64,000 bases of DNA from Gudongella sp049310905 (GCF_049310905.1 NZ_JBMEMN010000002.1:111143-175142); one strand, 5' to 3'. Shown: positions 35,259 through 45,525, counted from the first letter of the stretch. Made by a program: numbers and translations. Notes: a model not told the origin generated them from the sequence alone.

Positions 35259-36506
35259 CTAGTCCCTCCGCTCTATTTTTCTATTACCTATATATTCATG
35301 TAAAGATTTCTCATTATTAATCGCAAATGCTAAAAGAATTAAAAATAAGGCAAATAATTTTTGCTCATCAACCAACGTATTAATTGTAAAAGCAGTGATA
35401 GCAGGTATAATAAATAAATACTTCTTTTTAAATATGTTTTTAAAAAGGAAAAATACTGTACTGAAATATGCAACTAGCCCATAACTATAAATTAATCTTA
35501 AATGATCACTATGTGGTTTGAAGAATTCACCTTGAACAAATAATGTATAACCTTGTCCGAATAAGAATGGAAATAAGTTACTAATTGCTCTCATGTATAT
35601 ACCAACTCTTGGGTTTCCAGAAGTGACTGTACGTTCATATCTATATATATATCTATCAATAACGTCAATAGTTGTTGACCACAATTCAGGAAATACAGCA
35701 TTTATAAATACAATAGCAATAAATGCAAGAAATAGTAATTTGATTACACTTTTCCAAGTTTTATTTTTCAATAGTTTTTTATCTAATAAAATGTTAAGGA
35801 ACACACCAGCTATTGTTGCAAGAATTGCCCCATTACTCTGAAATGAAAATAGTAATACTACTGTTGCAATAATAACTGCGAAATTATTTATGGTAGAAAT
35901 CTCGTATCGCGAGTAAACAAAAAATACTACTATTAGGAAAAAATATGCCGCTGTGTTTGGATCAACAAACATGTAACTATATCTAAGATATATTAAAACA
36001 TTTTCGGCTGCGTACGAACTAGATTTGTATAAGATGTTTTTTAGATCGACAATATAATTAGGGTCAATAAAAAATAATATGGATAATACAAACTGATAAA
36101 TAACAAATAACATGAGTATCTTCTTAATATTAATATCTCTTCTTTTTAGAGTCTCTTGATAGTAAAAGAAATAAGCAAATGTTGTAAGCAATTGAAATGC
36201 TCTTTTCATGTTTTCAACTATGATTTCTGTTGATCTTCCAATAACAATTGATGTAAAAACACTAATGAATATAGTGACCGCAATTATTGAAAAGAGTTTC
36301 AAATAAATATTATTAGTTATCTTTCCATAACGTAGTAACATTAAAGCCACTAAAGGTAGACTCATCGGCATAATGAAATAAGGAAAATACGGCATAAATA
36401 ATATGTCGAACAAAACAATATAAGCGACTATTTTCACAATGTCTATCGATGCTCTTTCGTTTTTACTAACATTTATTGTTTTTGAAGTGTTTGATAAAAC
36501 CTGCAT
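35259..36506 (-). CDS. wzy: Wzy-type O-antigen/capsule polymerase-like membrane protein
   Basis: A 415-residue polytopic membrane protein with ten or more hydrophobic helices and a long periplasm-facing loop region around residues 250-320 ('VIDRYIYRYERTVTSGNPRV'). The pattern 'NPRVGIYMRAISNLFPFLFG' followed by 'HSDHLRLIYSYGLVAYFSTV' is typical of Wzy/O-antigen ligase-type proteins. It would polymerise repeat units delivered by the flippase. Family members have little sequence identity, so the call depends on topology, loop motif and locus. Confidence 0.75.
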   Translation of the reverse strand: MQVLSNTSKTINVSKNERASIDIVKIVAYIVLFDILFMPYFPYFIMPMSLPLVALMLLRYGKITNNIYLKLFSIIAVTIFISVFTSIVIGRSTEIIVENMKRAFQLLTTFAYFFYYQETLKRRDINIKKILMLFVIYQFVLSILFFIDPNYIVDLKNILYKSSSYAAENVLIYLRYSYMFVDPNTAAYFFLIVVFFVYSRYEISTINNFAVIIATVVLLFSFQSNGAILATIAGVFLNILLDKKLLKNKTWKSVIKLLFLAFIAIVFINAVFPELWSTTIDVIDRYIYRYERTVTSGNPRVGIYMRAISNLFPFLFGQGYTLFVQGEFFKPHSDHLRLIYSYGLVAYFSTVFFLFKNIFKKKYLFIIPAITAFTINTLVDEQKLFALFLILLAFAINNEKSLHEYIGNRKIERRD

Positions 36507-36566
36507 GATACACCCGTCCTATCTCGGTAATATCTGTAATGTAACATTACATACCTGGCTGAAATA

Positions 36567-37748
36567 CTAATTCCACATTTTTTTAACTAATGATAATATT
36601 AAGTATGTTAACGATCTTTTTTTCCCTAGCGGAATCCTTAAAAAGTAAAATTCTAAATTTCTAAAACGAATATTTATTTTGCTATCTATATCAAATTTTT
36701 CATTGATAAATGTATCATATAGAAAAATATCTTTTCCGTATAGATCACACAATACGTTCTCTTCTTGAGGAAACATTTTTAATGAGTATCCTTTTATAAT
36801 CTTTTTGTTCATTATCCTAGTTGTTAGCACATATCTTGTATTGCTGTTTTCTTTAGTACCATAAATATCAATCGTTACTTCATCACTTAAGCTTTTCTTC
36901 AAATAATCCCTTAATCGAATGTTCTCATGGAATGCATCATATACAACGGATGATTCTTTAAAATCATCGAAATCATAATTCTTTTTGTTGAATTTCAGTA
37001 AAGGGACTTGAAGTAGATTATCTTGGGATTTTGCATGTACACCTTTTTCCCTCATATTTGTCGTTAATGAGACGTATGGATATACGAAAAACTTATCAGA
37101 TTCTATTAGGTATCTTATAAAATATTTTTTCCAAGAAGATGCTGGCCATGATGATAAATTAGGGGGAGTATTACATTCAGAAAAAGATATATCTTTGTTT
37201 TGTTCATACCACTCAATGAATGACGACCATTGTTGTTTTGTCCAAATTTGTCCCCAAGATGATGCCAGCTGCATGAAATAAGTATCTTTACCACTTATAA
37301 GTGGTTGAAATATTTTCCCAGCAGTTTCATTATACTGTTGAGCATATAAAGATACCCCTGCAACTCTTTCATCGAGTGAATAATGCTGAATTGCATGTTT
37401 TGAGTAATGGTAAAAATATTTTGATACGTATAAATCATCCTCAAGCATTATAATACTTCCATATTTATTAACTAAATCTCCAGCTTTTAAAATATGTGCT
37501 CTAAGGCCAAGATTTTTCTCATGTTTTAAAACAATTTTTTCTCCATGAATCCATTTATAATCATCAGCAACCTTTTTCACCTCATTATTAAGTTGATTGG
37601 TTCCTCCATCAATACTTATAACTATCCGTGTATTTTTATCATCATAATCACAACAACTTAATGACTTTAGGAGTAATTCTAATGATTTGGGACGATTGTA
37701 TGCAATAACTACTATTGTTGGTTGGGAGACAGAAGGCGTTTCACTCAT
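36567..37748 (-). CDS. Family 2-type glycosyltransferase
   Basis: A 393-residue GT-A protein. The N-terminus 'PTIVVIAYNRPKSLELLLKS' and the acidic motif 'GSIIMLEDDLYVSKYF' (metal-binding ED-D) are clear, followed by 'SWGQIWTKQQWSSFIEWYEQ', seen in a subgroup of capsule transferases. AAGGAGA precedes the ATG. Residues beyond ~290 form an extra C-terminal part. The donor sugar is not predictable. Confidence 0.8.
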   Translation of the reverse strand: MSETPSVSQPTIVVIAYNRPKSLELLLKSLSCCDYDDKNTRIVISIDGGTNQLNNEVKKVADDYKWIHGEKIVLKHEKNLGLRAHILKAGDLVNKYGSIIMLEDDLYVSKYFYHYSKHAIQHYSLDERVAGVSLYAQQYNETAGKIFQPLISGKDTYFMQLASSWGQIWTKQQWSSFIEWYEQNKDISFSECNTPPNLSSWPASSWKKYFIRYLIESDKFFVYPYVSLTTNMREKGVHAKSQDNLLQVPLLKFNKKNYDFDDFKESSVVYDAFHENIRLRDYLKKSLSDEVTIDIYGTKENSNTRYVLTTRIMNKKIIKGYSLKMFPQEENVLCDLYGKDIFLYDTFINEKFDIDSKINIRFRNLEFYFLRIPLGKKRSLTYLILSLVKKMWN

Positions 37749-37774
37749 ATTATTCTCCTTAATCTAAGTATTTT

Positions 37775-38944
37775 TTAATAATTACTTGCTTCTAAATTAG
37801 AAGATTTTAGTAGTGAATTCAAATCTTTCACAAACTCATAATCCAAAGTCTCGATTACAGATAATTGACTATGTGCTTTATCTAACTCTACAGTCATAAC
37901 CGCTTTTGCTATAGAACTGGGAGTATCATCAGCAGAGAAATTTATTTGGTTTGCAACTTTAGATATTGTAATACTCTCAATAGCTGTACTAACAACATTT
38001 AAATGATGTGATAAGTATGACAAAACTTTAGATGGAAATGCTGAATTCATATATTCACCTTGAACTTGAGGATTTAATCCGATGTCACAATTCAACATAA
38101 ATTTCTTGTATTCATCACCAACTAATATTCCGTGAAATGAACAGCATTCCCGATTCATCTCTAAATTAAGCTTTTCGATTAAATCTATCATTTCATCAAT
38201 GTGTGTTTTCTCACCGAAACCTAATATATTTAAATGATATCTATTCGGTAGATATCTCATGCTTTTTATTGCGTTAAATGCTCCGCCTTTAACTCTATCA
38301 ATTGAACCGGCATACACTAAATTAATTTCGTCATTAAAATTATTCTCTTTTTTTTCAACATTAATAGCCTCATAAGCTCCATAGATAACAACACTTGGTT
38401 TCTCAGCAAATAAAACGCTTAGCTTATCTGATGCGAAAAGGTACTTTTCAAATTTCTTAATATATTTAACCTCTTGTTCATAATTTGCTGACCCCTTCCA
38501 AACATCCGAATAAATTTCCTCAACTTCAAGAATAATATCGAATTTTTTTATATACTTTGCAATAGTAATCGGCCATATCAGCGAAATCGAATGATAAACA
38601 ATTACGATATCCTCTTTCTTAATGCCAAATAACAAGTATTTTAAAAGAAATATTGAAGATAGTATCTGCTTTATTTTTTTCATTGTTTTTCCCTTTGATC
38701 CAATTGTAAAAAAATTTCGCAATAAAACTCCTTCGTTTATGCGGCTAATTCTACCTTTATAATAACCGGTATCATTATTTGACCAACAAGGAGACACAAT
38801 TTCTACTTCATAACCATTTCTGTTCAAGGCACGACATATATAATCGACCTTGTTTTTTATTGCTAAGAAAGTATTCCTATTTTCTCTGGGATTGATTTTA
38901 TCATCATTATAGTAAGCAATATATTTGACTTTTTTTCCATTCAT
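37775..38944 (-). CDS. Glycosyltransferase, GT4-like
   Basis: A 389-residue GT-B-type protein. 'FNDEINLVYAGSIDRVKGGA' and 'YHLNILGFGEKTHIDEMIDL' belong to the donor-binding domain; 'CDIGLNPQVQGEYMNSAFPS' with 'KVLSYLSHHLNVVST' marks the region that usually holds the conserved E-x7-E motif, here diverged. It lies between two other transferases, all separated by small gaps, in the same transcription unit. Substrate unknown. Confidence 0.75.
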   Translation of the reverse strand: MNGKKVKYIAYYNDDKINPRENRNTFLAIKNKVDYICRALNRNGYEVEIVSPCWSNNDTGYYKGRISRINEGVLLRNFFTIGSKGKTMKKIKQILSSIFLLKYLLFGIKKEDIVIVYHSISLIWPITIAKYIKKFDIILEVEEIYSDVWKGSANYEQEVKYIKKFEKYLFASDKLSVLFAEKPSVVIYGAYEAINVEKKENNFNDEINLVYAGSIDRVKGGAFNAIKSMRYLPNRYHLNILGFGEKTHIDEMIDLIEKLNLEMNRECCSFHGILVGDEYKKFMLNCDIGLNPQVQGEYMNSAFPSKVLSYLSHHLNVVSTAIESITISKVANQINFSADDTPSSIAKAVMTVELDKAHSQLSVIETLDYEFVKDLNSLLKSSNLEASNY

Positions 38945-38996
38945 ATTGAACTCTTCCTTTTTAGTTTCATAGTACTTTTTGTATTAATTTCAAAAA

Positions 38997-40142
38997 CTAA
39001 CTAAATAATTCATAAGATTTTGCAATGTCTTCTTGTCTGTTTGATTTAGAGCGTCCGTATTCAAAGGCTTTTTCGGAAAAGATTCTATATTCTTTTTGGT
39101 TTAAATCTACGCATTTTTGAATAACATCAACAAATTCATTTTCATTTGAAAGATTTAAATCCCAACCGACACCACTTTCCGATAAATGTCTCCAAGGTGT
39201 TTGATCACTTGTAATTACAGGGCATCCACCTATTAACGCTTCAGATATAACATGCCCAAAATTCTCACCTAATGTTGGAAACAGAAATATGTGGTTATTA
39301 TTAAATACACTCATAACTTCTTCATGACTAATCAAACCATTATATTTAACGGCTATATTACTAGGAAGTGAGTCGATATTTTTTTTGCATTTATTCCAAT
39401 AAATTTTATCTTCAATTGGACCGTAAATATTAAACTCTACATTTCCAGAAACTTTTTTCAAAAAATTGATTGCTTGAGCTAAATTCTTTTTTGGATGAAT
39501 TCTAGAAATAAATAGAACTTTCAACTCACCCGTTTCTTTTATTATTGTTTTATTATAAATTAACTCACTATAATTCTGAGTTAAATTATTAGCCGTTAAA
39601 ACCTTTATATCAGATCCAAATTTATCATGGATATACTCTTTTTCTTCAGATGAAGTCGCATGCCAGGTGATAGAATCAAATAGTTTAAAAACCTTAGAAA
39701 GCAGAATAAAGGCCTGCTTTTTAATAAGTTTTAAATTCATTGCACCTGGTGAAAATTGACCTCTTGGTGCTATTACAATATTTCTTATTTTATGATTTTT
39801 AACTTTCTTTAATATGACAGCCTGTATTCCAAATCTGTAATCAAAAAAGCTATTAATATACACAGCGTCATAATTATTGCTCTCCAGAATCAATTCTAAT
39901 TTTTTAAAACTTAGCTCACTGGGGTTAATATAATATATATTTTCTTTCTTTAATTTCGTCCATTCTTTAATTTTAATATTTTTAAATGGTTCTTCGTCTC
40001 CTAAATCCCTGTCTCCTGCGACAATAAAAAACTCAATTTTGTCTGATAAGTTATCAACTAGATTTTTTATTGATTGTATTGGGCCTCCACCTTTCATACT
40101 CGGTAAATAATACCTAGTTAGAACAAGCACTTTTTTTTTCAT
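38997..40142 (-). CDS. Glycosyltransferase, GT4 family
   Basis: A 381-residue protein starting at the ATG at 40142, which has GGGGGAAATAAGA upstream; the TTG five codons earlier is in that site. 'VLTRYYLPSMKGGGPIQSIK' and 'LKVLFISRIHPKKNLAQAIN' are GT4 hallmarks, and 'FLFPTLGENFGHVISEALIG' carries the E-x7-E nucleotide-sugar site. It directly follows the UDP-FucNAc genes in transcription order and may use that donor, but WbuB-like neighbours compete for the role. Confidence 0.85.
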   Translation of the reverse strand: MKKKVLVLTRYYLPSMKGGGPIQSIKNLVDNLSDKIEFFIVAGDRDLGDEEPFKNIKIKEWTKLKKENIYYINPSELSFKKLELILESNNYDAVYINSFFDYRFGIQAVILKKVKNHKIRNIVIAPRGQFSPGAMNLKLIKKQAFILLSKVFKLFDSITWHATSSEEKEYIHDKFGSDIKVLTANNLTQNYSELIYNKTIIKETGELKVLFISRIHPKKNLAQAINFLKKVSGNVEFNIYGPIEDKIYWNKCKKNIDSLPSNIAVKYNGLISHEEVMSVFNNNHIFLFPTLGENFGHVISEALIGGCPVITSDQTPWRHLSESGVGWDLNLSNENEFVDVIQKCVDLNQKEYRIFSEKAFEYGRSKSNRQEDIAKSYELFS

Positions 40143-40144
40143 TC

Positions 40145-41269
40145 TTATTTCCCCCAAACAACCCTATTTATATAATCTGTATATGATAAAATAATCCTTA
40201 CAACCTTATCAGACACATTAGGCATGCTATAATCTGAAACCAACCTCAATGAATCCTTTTCTTGTGTCTCAAGTACTTCTAACCCCTGAAGAATTCTCTC
40301 TCTCTTGAGACCAACCAGCATCACTGATGCTTCTTCCATAGCCTCAGGTCGCTCATGAGCTTGTCTGATATTCAGTGCCCTAAACCCAAGAATTGATGAC
40401 TCTTCACTAATTGTTCCACTATCACTAAGAACAGCTTTTGCATACTTTTGTAGTTTCACATAATCATTAAATCCAAGAGGTTTCATAGTTTTAACCAATG
40501 GATTGAACTCAATTCCTTTTGCTTCAATCATCTTTCTTGTTCTTGGGTGTGTGCTAACAATTAATGGCATGAGATATTTTTCTGCTATTGTATTTAAGCT
40601 ATCTACCAGATCCATAAAGTTCTGATTAGAACTGATGTTTTCTTCTCTATGAGCAGACACTACAAAATATTTCTCAGCTTCGAGTCCCAACCTTTCAAGT
40701 ACATCTGATTTTTCAATGTCTTCTTTTCTAGAATTAAGAACTTCAAACATTGGGCTGCCAGTCTTAATTACTCTGTCTGCAGGAAGACCTTCTTTTAAAA
40801 GATATTCTCTAGCAATATCACTATAAGTTAAATTAATATCTGCAGTATGATCTACAATCTTTCTGTTCGTCTCTTCTGGAACTCTCTGATCGAAACACCT
40901 GTTACCAGCTTCCATGTGGAAAATTGGAATGTGTCTTCTCTTTGCAGCAATCGCACAAAGGCAACTATTCGTATCTCCAAGTACTAGAAATGCATCGGGC
41001 TTAACCTCTTCAAGGATTGGATCAATCTTCACGAGAATATTTCCTATCGTTTCTACTGCAGTTCCCGTTGCAGCATTCAAGAAATAATCCGGTTTCTTTA
41101 AGTTGAAGTCATTGAAAAACACTTCATTCAATTCATAGTCATAGTTCTGTCCTGTATGAACAAGAATGTGTTCAATTGCTTCAGATTCTTCTAATTTATT
41201 AATAACAGCTGACAGTCTGATTATTTCTGGTCTAGTCCCAACGACTGTCATTACTTTTAATCTCTTCAT
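40145..41269 (-). CDS. capG: UDP-N-acetylglucosamine 2-epimerase family, CapG/FnlC
   Basis: A 374-residue enzyme of the WecB family. 'VMTVVGTRPEIIRLSAVINK', 'FLVLGDTNSCLCAIAAKRRH', 'HMEAGNRCFDQRVPEETNRK' and 'SDSGTISEESSILGFRALNI' match the fold and active-site acids. Its place after CapE- and CapF-like genes identifies it as the C2-epimerase that yields UDP-N-acetyl-L-fucosamine rather than as a ManNAc-forming enzyme. GGAGG precedes the ATG. Confidence 0.9.
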   Translation of the reverse strand: MKRLKVMTVVGTRPEIIRLSAVINKLEESEAIEHILVHTGQNYDYELNEVFFNDFNLKKPDYFLNAATGTAVETIGNILVKIDPILEEVKPDAFLVLGDTNSCLCAIAAKRRHIPIFHMEAGNRCFDQRVPEETNRKIVDHTADINLTYSDIAREYLLKEGLPADRVIKTGSPMFEVLNSRKEDIEKSDVLERLGLEAEKYFVVSAHREENISSNQNFMDLVDSLNTIAEKYLMPLIVSTHPRTRKMIEAKGIEFNPLVKTMKPLGFNDYVKLQKYAKAVLSDSGTISEESSILGFRALNIRQAHERPEAMEEASVMLVGLKRERILQGLEVLETQEKDSLRLVSDYSMPNVSDKVVRIILSYTDYINRVVWGK

Positions 41270-41272
41270 CAG

Positions 41273-42382
41273 TTATACCTCCAAATAATAAGTATCAGGT
41301 TTTTCAGGGTCAAATGACTCATTGGCCCACATAATTGTTACCATATCTGTATCGCCAAGATTATCAATGTTGTGTGTATATCCCGTTGGTATATCTACTA
41401 CTTCCATTTTCTCACCACTTACGAAATACTCTAGCACTTTTTCTGAATCTATTTTTCTAAACCGGATAACACCCTTGCCACTTACAACTAGAAACTTCTC
41501 ATTCTTCGTGTGATGCCAGTGATTACCTTTTGTGATTCCAGGTTTTGATATATTTACTGAAACTTGGCCTCGATCAGGTGTTTTAATAAACTCTGTAAAA
41601 GATCCTCTCTGATCCACATTCATCTTTAAGTCATAACTAAACTTGTCTTCAGGCAAATAGCTTAAATATGTACTGTAAAGCTTCTTTGTAAATGCATCAG
41701 CCATATTTGGCACTGATCTATCTTCTCTACTTTTCTTAAATGAATAAATTAGTTCTACTATTTCACCAAGTGTTATTGTATGTACTACAGGAACTTCACA
41801 AAATGAGCCTATTTTGTTTTCTTTTCCTTCTAGCGCATTAATCAATTCACTAACCACATCATCTATATAAACAAGATTCATTACCACACTGGGGTCATTG
41901 ATCTGAATGGGCATATCATGGGCAACATTATGACAGAACGTCGCCACTGCACTGTTATAGTTTGGTCTGCACCACTTTCCAAAAACATTAGGAAACCTGT
42001 AAACAAGTACTTTAGATCCGGTTTCTTTACCATAAGCAAATAAGAGATCTTCTCCCGCCTTCTTACTTTCACCATAAGGATTATCTAGCTCAGCTTGAAT
42101 AGACGATGAAATCATCACCGGGCAGGTGTTATTATTCTTCTTAAGAGAATCTAACAGATCAGAAGTAAAGCCAAAGTTACCTTCCATAAATTCAGATTGC
42201 TCTTTAGGTCGGTTTACCCCCGCAAGATGAAATACAAAACTGGCTTCTTTACAATACTCATCAAGTAGAGAAGGATCTGTATCCCGATCATATTCGAAAA
42301 TTTCAGTGTATTTTCTATTTCTAAGCTCTGCTATTAAATTTTTACCTATGAAGCCCTTTGCCCCAGTGACTAAAATCTTCAT
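41273..42382 (-). CDS. capF: CapF/FnlB-type bifunctional reductase with cupin domain
   Basis: A 369-residue fusion: an N-terminal short-chain dehydrogenase ('ILVTGAKGFIGKNLIAELRN', 'NPYGESKKAGEDLLFAYG') and a C-terminal cupin from about residue 250 ('SVNISKPGITKGNHWHHTKN', metal-binding histidines). This two-domain architecture is specific to CapF, the second enzyme of UDP-L-FucNAc synthesis. The start codon overlaps the capE stop by one base. Confidence 0.93.
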   Translation of the reverse strand: MKILVTGAKGFIGKNLIAELRNRKYTEIFEYDRDTDPSLLDEYCKEASFVFHLAGVNRPKEQSEFMEGNFGFTSDLLDSLKKNNNTCPVMISSSIQAELDNPYGESKKAGEDLLFAYGKETGSKVLVYRFPNVFGKWCRPNYNSAVATFCHNVAHDMPIQINDPSVVMNLVYIDDVVSELINALEGKENKIGSFCEVPVVHTITLGEIVELIYSFKKSREDRSVPNMADAFTKKLYSTYLSYLPEDKFSYDLKMNVDQRGSFTEFIKTPDRGQVSVNISKPGITKGNHWHHTKNEKFLVVSGKGVIRFRKIDSEKVLEYFVSGEKMEVVDIPTGYTHNIDNLGDTDMVTIMWANESFDPEKPDTYYLEV

Positions 42383-43401
42383 TATCTATCCCAACTTTCC
42401 AATTGTTCTCTTACATAATCAAGCTGCAGTAGCTTTTCTTTAATCTGCTCTATGTTAAGCCTTTCTGTATTATGAGAGTTATACTCATCTTCTGATGAAA
42501 GCTTTTGATCACCTTCAACAAAATACTTGTCATAGTTTAGATCTCTCTTATCAGCAGGTACTCTATAGAATCCACCCATGTCTTTAGCAACAACATGTTC
42601 TTCTTTTGTAAGAAGTGTTTCATACAACTTCTCCCCATGACGAGTTCCGATGACTTTAATTTCATTGTCTACATTAAAGAGTTCTTTAACCGCTTGCGCT
42701 AAGTCTCCGATGGTTGATGCTGGGGATTTCTGAACCATGATATCGCCGGCTTCAGCATTCTGGAATGCAAATACAACGAGCTCAACAGCCTCTTCAAGAC
42801 TCATTAGAAACCTTGTCATATTCGGATCTGTTACAGTAAGTGGTTGTCCATTCTTAATCTGATCTATAAATAGTGGAATTACTGAACCTCTTGAAGCCAT
42901 AACATTACCATATCTTGTACCACAAATAAGTGTTCTATCAGAATCAACAGTCTTTGCTTTAGCTACAAACACCTTCTCCATCATTGCTTTTGAAATTCCC
43001 ATTGCGTTGATTGGATATGCTGCCTTATCTGTAGAAAGACAAATAACCTTCTTAACGCCCATCTCGATTGCGCCTGTAAGTACATTATCTGTTCCTAATA
43101 TATTGGTTTTAACTGCTTCAAGCGGAAAGAACTCGCATGAAGGTACCTGTTTGAGGGCAGCTGCATGAAAAATATAGTCAACTCCATGCATTGCATTTTT
43201 AACGCTTGAAAGGTCTCTAACATCGCCTATATAAAATTTTAATTTATCGTTTTTGTATAACTTTCTCATATCATCTTGTTTCTTCTCATCACGAGAGAAA
43301 ATTCGAATTTCTTTAATATCTGTATTTAAGAATCTTTTCATTACTGCATTTCCAAAAGATCCTGTTCCACCTGTGATTAGTAAAGTCTTTCCTTTAAACA
43401 T
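42382..43401 (-). CDS. capE: CapE/FnlA-type UDP-GlcNAc dehydratase/epimerase
   Basis: A 339-residue extended short-chain dehydrogenase: 'LLITGGTGSFGNAVMKRFLN', 'IFSRDEKKQDDMRKLYKND', 'YIFHAAALKQVPSCEFFPLE', and the active-site region 'STDKAAYPINAMGISKAMME', in which the usual catalytic tyrosine is replaced by methionine as in CapE-like inverting dehydratases. It performs the first step from UDP-GlcNAc towards UDP-L-FucNAc. GGAGG precedes the ATG, and the end overlaps capF. Confidence 0.92.
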   Translation of the reverse strand: MFKGKTLLITGGTGSFGNAVMKRFLNTDIKEIRIFSRDEKKQDDMRKLYKNDKLKFYIGDVRDLSSVKNAMHGVDYIFHAAALKQVPSCEFFPLEAVKTNILGTDNVLTGAIEMGVKKVICLSTDKAAYPINAMGISKAMMEKVFVAKAKTVDSDRTLICGTRYGNVMASRGSVIPLFIDQIKNGQPLTVTDPNMTRFLMSLEEAVELVVFAFQNAEAGDIMVQKSPASTIGDLAQAVKELFNVDNEIKVIGTRHGEKLYETLLTKEEHVVAKDMGGFYRVPADKRDLNYDKYFVEGDQKLSSEDEYNSHNTERLNIEQIKEKLLQLDYVREQLESWDR

Positions 43402-44635
43402 TTAACTTTTCCTCCAATCCATACTGTTTGTTAAAATATATGTCCATCTTATCTAGCAGAATGTTTTTATTAAAATGACTATCATAATACTTCCGAGCAT
43501 TATCGCCTAATTGAATAAGTTCTTCTTTTGATTTTTTAGCTAGATTAATAATATTATCAGCTAGTTCTTCTGCATTCCCTGGTTTGACACATAAACCTGA
43601 ATTAGACTCATTTATAATCTTTGCAGTTTCACCAGCTGCAGATGCAATGTTTGGAATTCCACAAGCCATATAGGATTGAAGCTTAGCAGGTATAGTCATT
43701 GCAAATAACGGGCTATCCGTCAAACTAAGAAAAGCAGCATCACTTGCAGCCATGAACTCTGGTATTCTAGTTGCCGGTTGCTTAGGGATGAAATTAAACA
43801 TATCATCCAATCCCTTAGCATTGACTATGTTTACAAACTCATTCTTATATCTGCCATCTCCAACGATATTAAATCTTATCTGTTTTTCAGATTTAGTCTT
43901 TATGATTTCTGCTGCTTTTGGCAGAATATCTAACCCTTGGGCTGCTCCAATATTCCCTGCAAAAATGATATTGAACGCATCATCTTTTGGTATCTCTGGG
44001 ATACTCATTTCCTCAATCGGAATATAAAAATCTTCAGCATATTGCGGCCAGTACTCGATTTTATCTAGTGGAACTCCCCGATCATGAATAGACTTAACAA
44101 AGCTCTCTGACGTGGTAAATATCCTAGTACAGCCCCTATATATGTAGTCAACCATTTTACCAATGGCACCAATAATCCTTTTATTTTTGATTCCCGTTAT
44201 TATCTCAACATTTTCTGGCCATAGGTCTTGAACATATAAGTAACAGGGAATCTTCCTCTTCTTTGCATACCAAACTCCAGGAAGTGCCTGTGTCATTGGC
44301 GATACTTCAAATATAAATACATGATCAGCTTTAATGTTAGTAAGCATCTTCCAGAAGAAACCCGATACTACGAACGACAAATAATTAAGAGCAAGCATGA
44401 TTGAATTATTTCCCCTCGGAACTAAAGGAATTCGTATGATATTCATTCCGTTATAGGTTTCTTTTCTTTTCTTGAATAGCCCATATCCATCATAATATTT
44501 GCCTTGAGGGTAGTTTGGAATGCCTGTAACTACAGTTACTTTGTATCCTCTTTTCACCCATTCTGTACAAATGTCATTGATACGAAACTGCTCAGGGTAG
44601 AAATATTGCGCGATTACTAATATATGTTTTTTCAA
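43394..44635 (-). CDS. WbuB-like glycosyltransferase, GT4 family
   Basis: A ~413-residue GT-B protein. The TTG at 44635 has GGGTGG eight bases upstream and is preferred to the GTG four codons earlier. 'HILVIAQYFYPEQFRINDIC', 'WVKRGYKVTVVTGIPNYPQG', 'YVQDLWPENVEIITGIK' and 'SLTDSPLFAMTIPAKLQSYM' match WbuB/WcaI-type transferases. In E. coli O26-type loci WbuB accompanies the fnlABC genes and is a candidate L-FucNAc transferase; the same linkage is seen here, with an 8-bp overlap into capE. Confidence 0.88.
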   Translation of the reverse strand: MKKHILVIAQYFYPEQFRINDICTEWVKRGYKVTVVTGIPNYPQGKYYDGYGLFKKRKETYNGMNIIRIPLVPRGNNSIMLALNYLSFVVSGFFWKMLTNIKADHVFIFEVSPMTQALPGVWYAKKRKIPCYLYVQDLWPENVEIITGIKNKRIIGAIGKMVDYIYRGCTRIFTTSESFVKSIHDRGVPLDKIEYWPQYAEDFYIPIEEMSIPEIPKDDAFNIIFAGNIGAAQGLDILPKAAEIIKTKSEKQIRFNIVGDGRYKNEFVNIVNAKGLDDMFNFIPKQPATRIPEFMAASDAAFLSLTDSPLFAMTIPAKLQSYMACGIPNIASAAGETAKIINESNSGLCVKPGNAEELADNIINLAKKSKEELIQLGDNARKYYDSHFNKNILLDKMDIYFNKQYGLEEKLNV

Positions 44636-44656
44636 GCTCGTATCCACCCTTCCTAA

Positions 44657-45514
44657 TTATTTCTCCGTCAACTCAATAGATTCTTTGAATGTTCTTATTC
44701 GGTAATTCGCCTTATCGTAGTCACTCATGGACTTCTCATAAACCAAATTGCCGAATACCTTATTCACTATCCCTATTCCAAACATCAATCCAATCAGCCA
44801 ATTCATCCAACTGATCATCCATATCTTCTTTCCATAAACTTCACCAATCAATCTAACTAGTTCACTCGTCTTCACATACTCTTTATTCTGTGGAAAGTAA
44901 AGCCCCGTCTCTTCATGATCAATCATGACCTTTATAAATTCACAAAGGTTATCTATATGAAGCATGCTGCGCTCATTATTGATATCGGGGAAAACAGGTA
45001 CCTTCTTGGCCATGTTTGCAAGTCTTGGATAGTTTCCTTTCGATCCTTTCCCATAAATCATAGGTGGTCTAAGTACAACTATCTTAAAATCATCTGCTTC
45101 TAAATCCTTTATGCCTTCCTCCGCCTGCAGCTTACTGTTTCCATAGAAGTTACTAGGTGTCGGAACTGTATTTCTATCAATAACCCGCTTACTACTGCTG
45201 CTATCGCCGTAGACAATAATGCTGCTCATAAAAATGAACTGCTTTACACCTTCTGCCTTGGCCTTCTCAGCAGTTTCAATAGTTAAATCTCTATTCACTT
45301 TATAGTAGATGTCTTCCATCTTAGGATCAGATGATACATGAGCAATCCCAGCCACATGAAACACGACATCATATGAACTGAAATCCTTCTCTTTCCACGA
45401 CCCATCTTTCATATCAACCGTATCTACTTTATATTTATCAGGTTCTCTCATGAGCCAATTCTCAAGAGATGTACCTATGTAACTGTTTTTTCCGGTAATT
45501 AGAACTCGCTTCAT
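44657..45514 (-). CDS. NAD-dependent sugar epimerase/dehydratase
   Basis: A 285-residue short-chain dehydrogenase with 'RVLITGKNSYIGTSLENWLM' and the active-site pattern 'TPSNFYGNSKLQAEEGIKDL' (Y-x3-K). It sits between the initiating sugar transferase and a glycosyltransferase. Similar enzymes near such transferases reduce or epimerise the initiating sugar while nucleotide-linked or lipid-linked (for example 4-keto reduction to QuiNAc or FucNAc type sugars). The precise reaction is not determined. Confidence 0.8.
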   Translation of the reverse strand: MKRVLITGKNSYIGTSLENWLMREPDKYKVDTVDMKDGSWKEKDFSSYDVVFHVAGIAHVSSDPKMEDIYYKVNRDLTIETAEKAKAEGVKQFIFMSSIIVYGDSSSSKRVIDRNTVPTPSNFYGNSKLQAEEGIKDLEADDFKIVVLRPPMIYGKGSKGNYPRLANMAKKVPVFPDINNERSMLHIDNLCEFIKVMIDHEETGLYFPQNKEYVKTSELVRLIGEVYGKKIWMISWMNWLIGLMFGIGIVNKVFGNLVYEKSMSDYDKANYRIRTFKESIELTEK

Positions 45515-45525
45515 CGTTTCACCTC

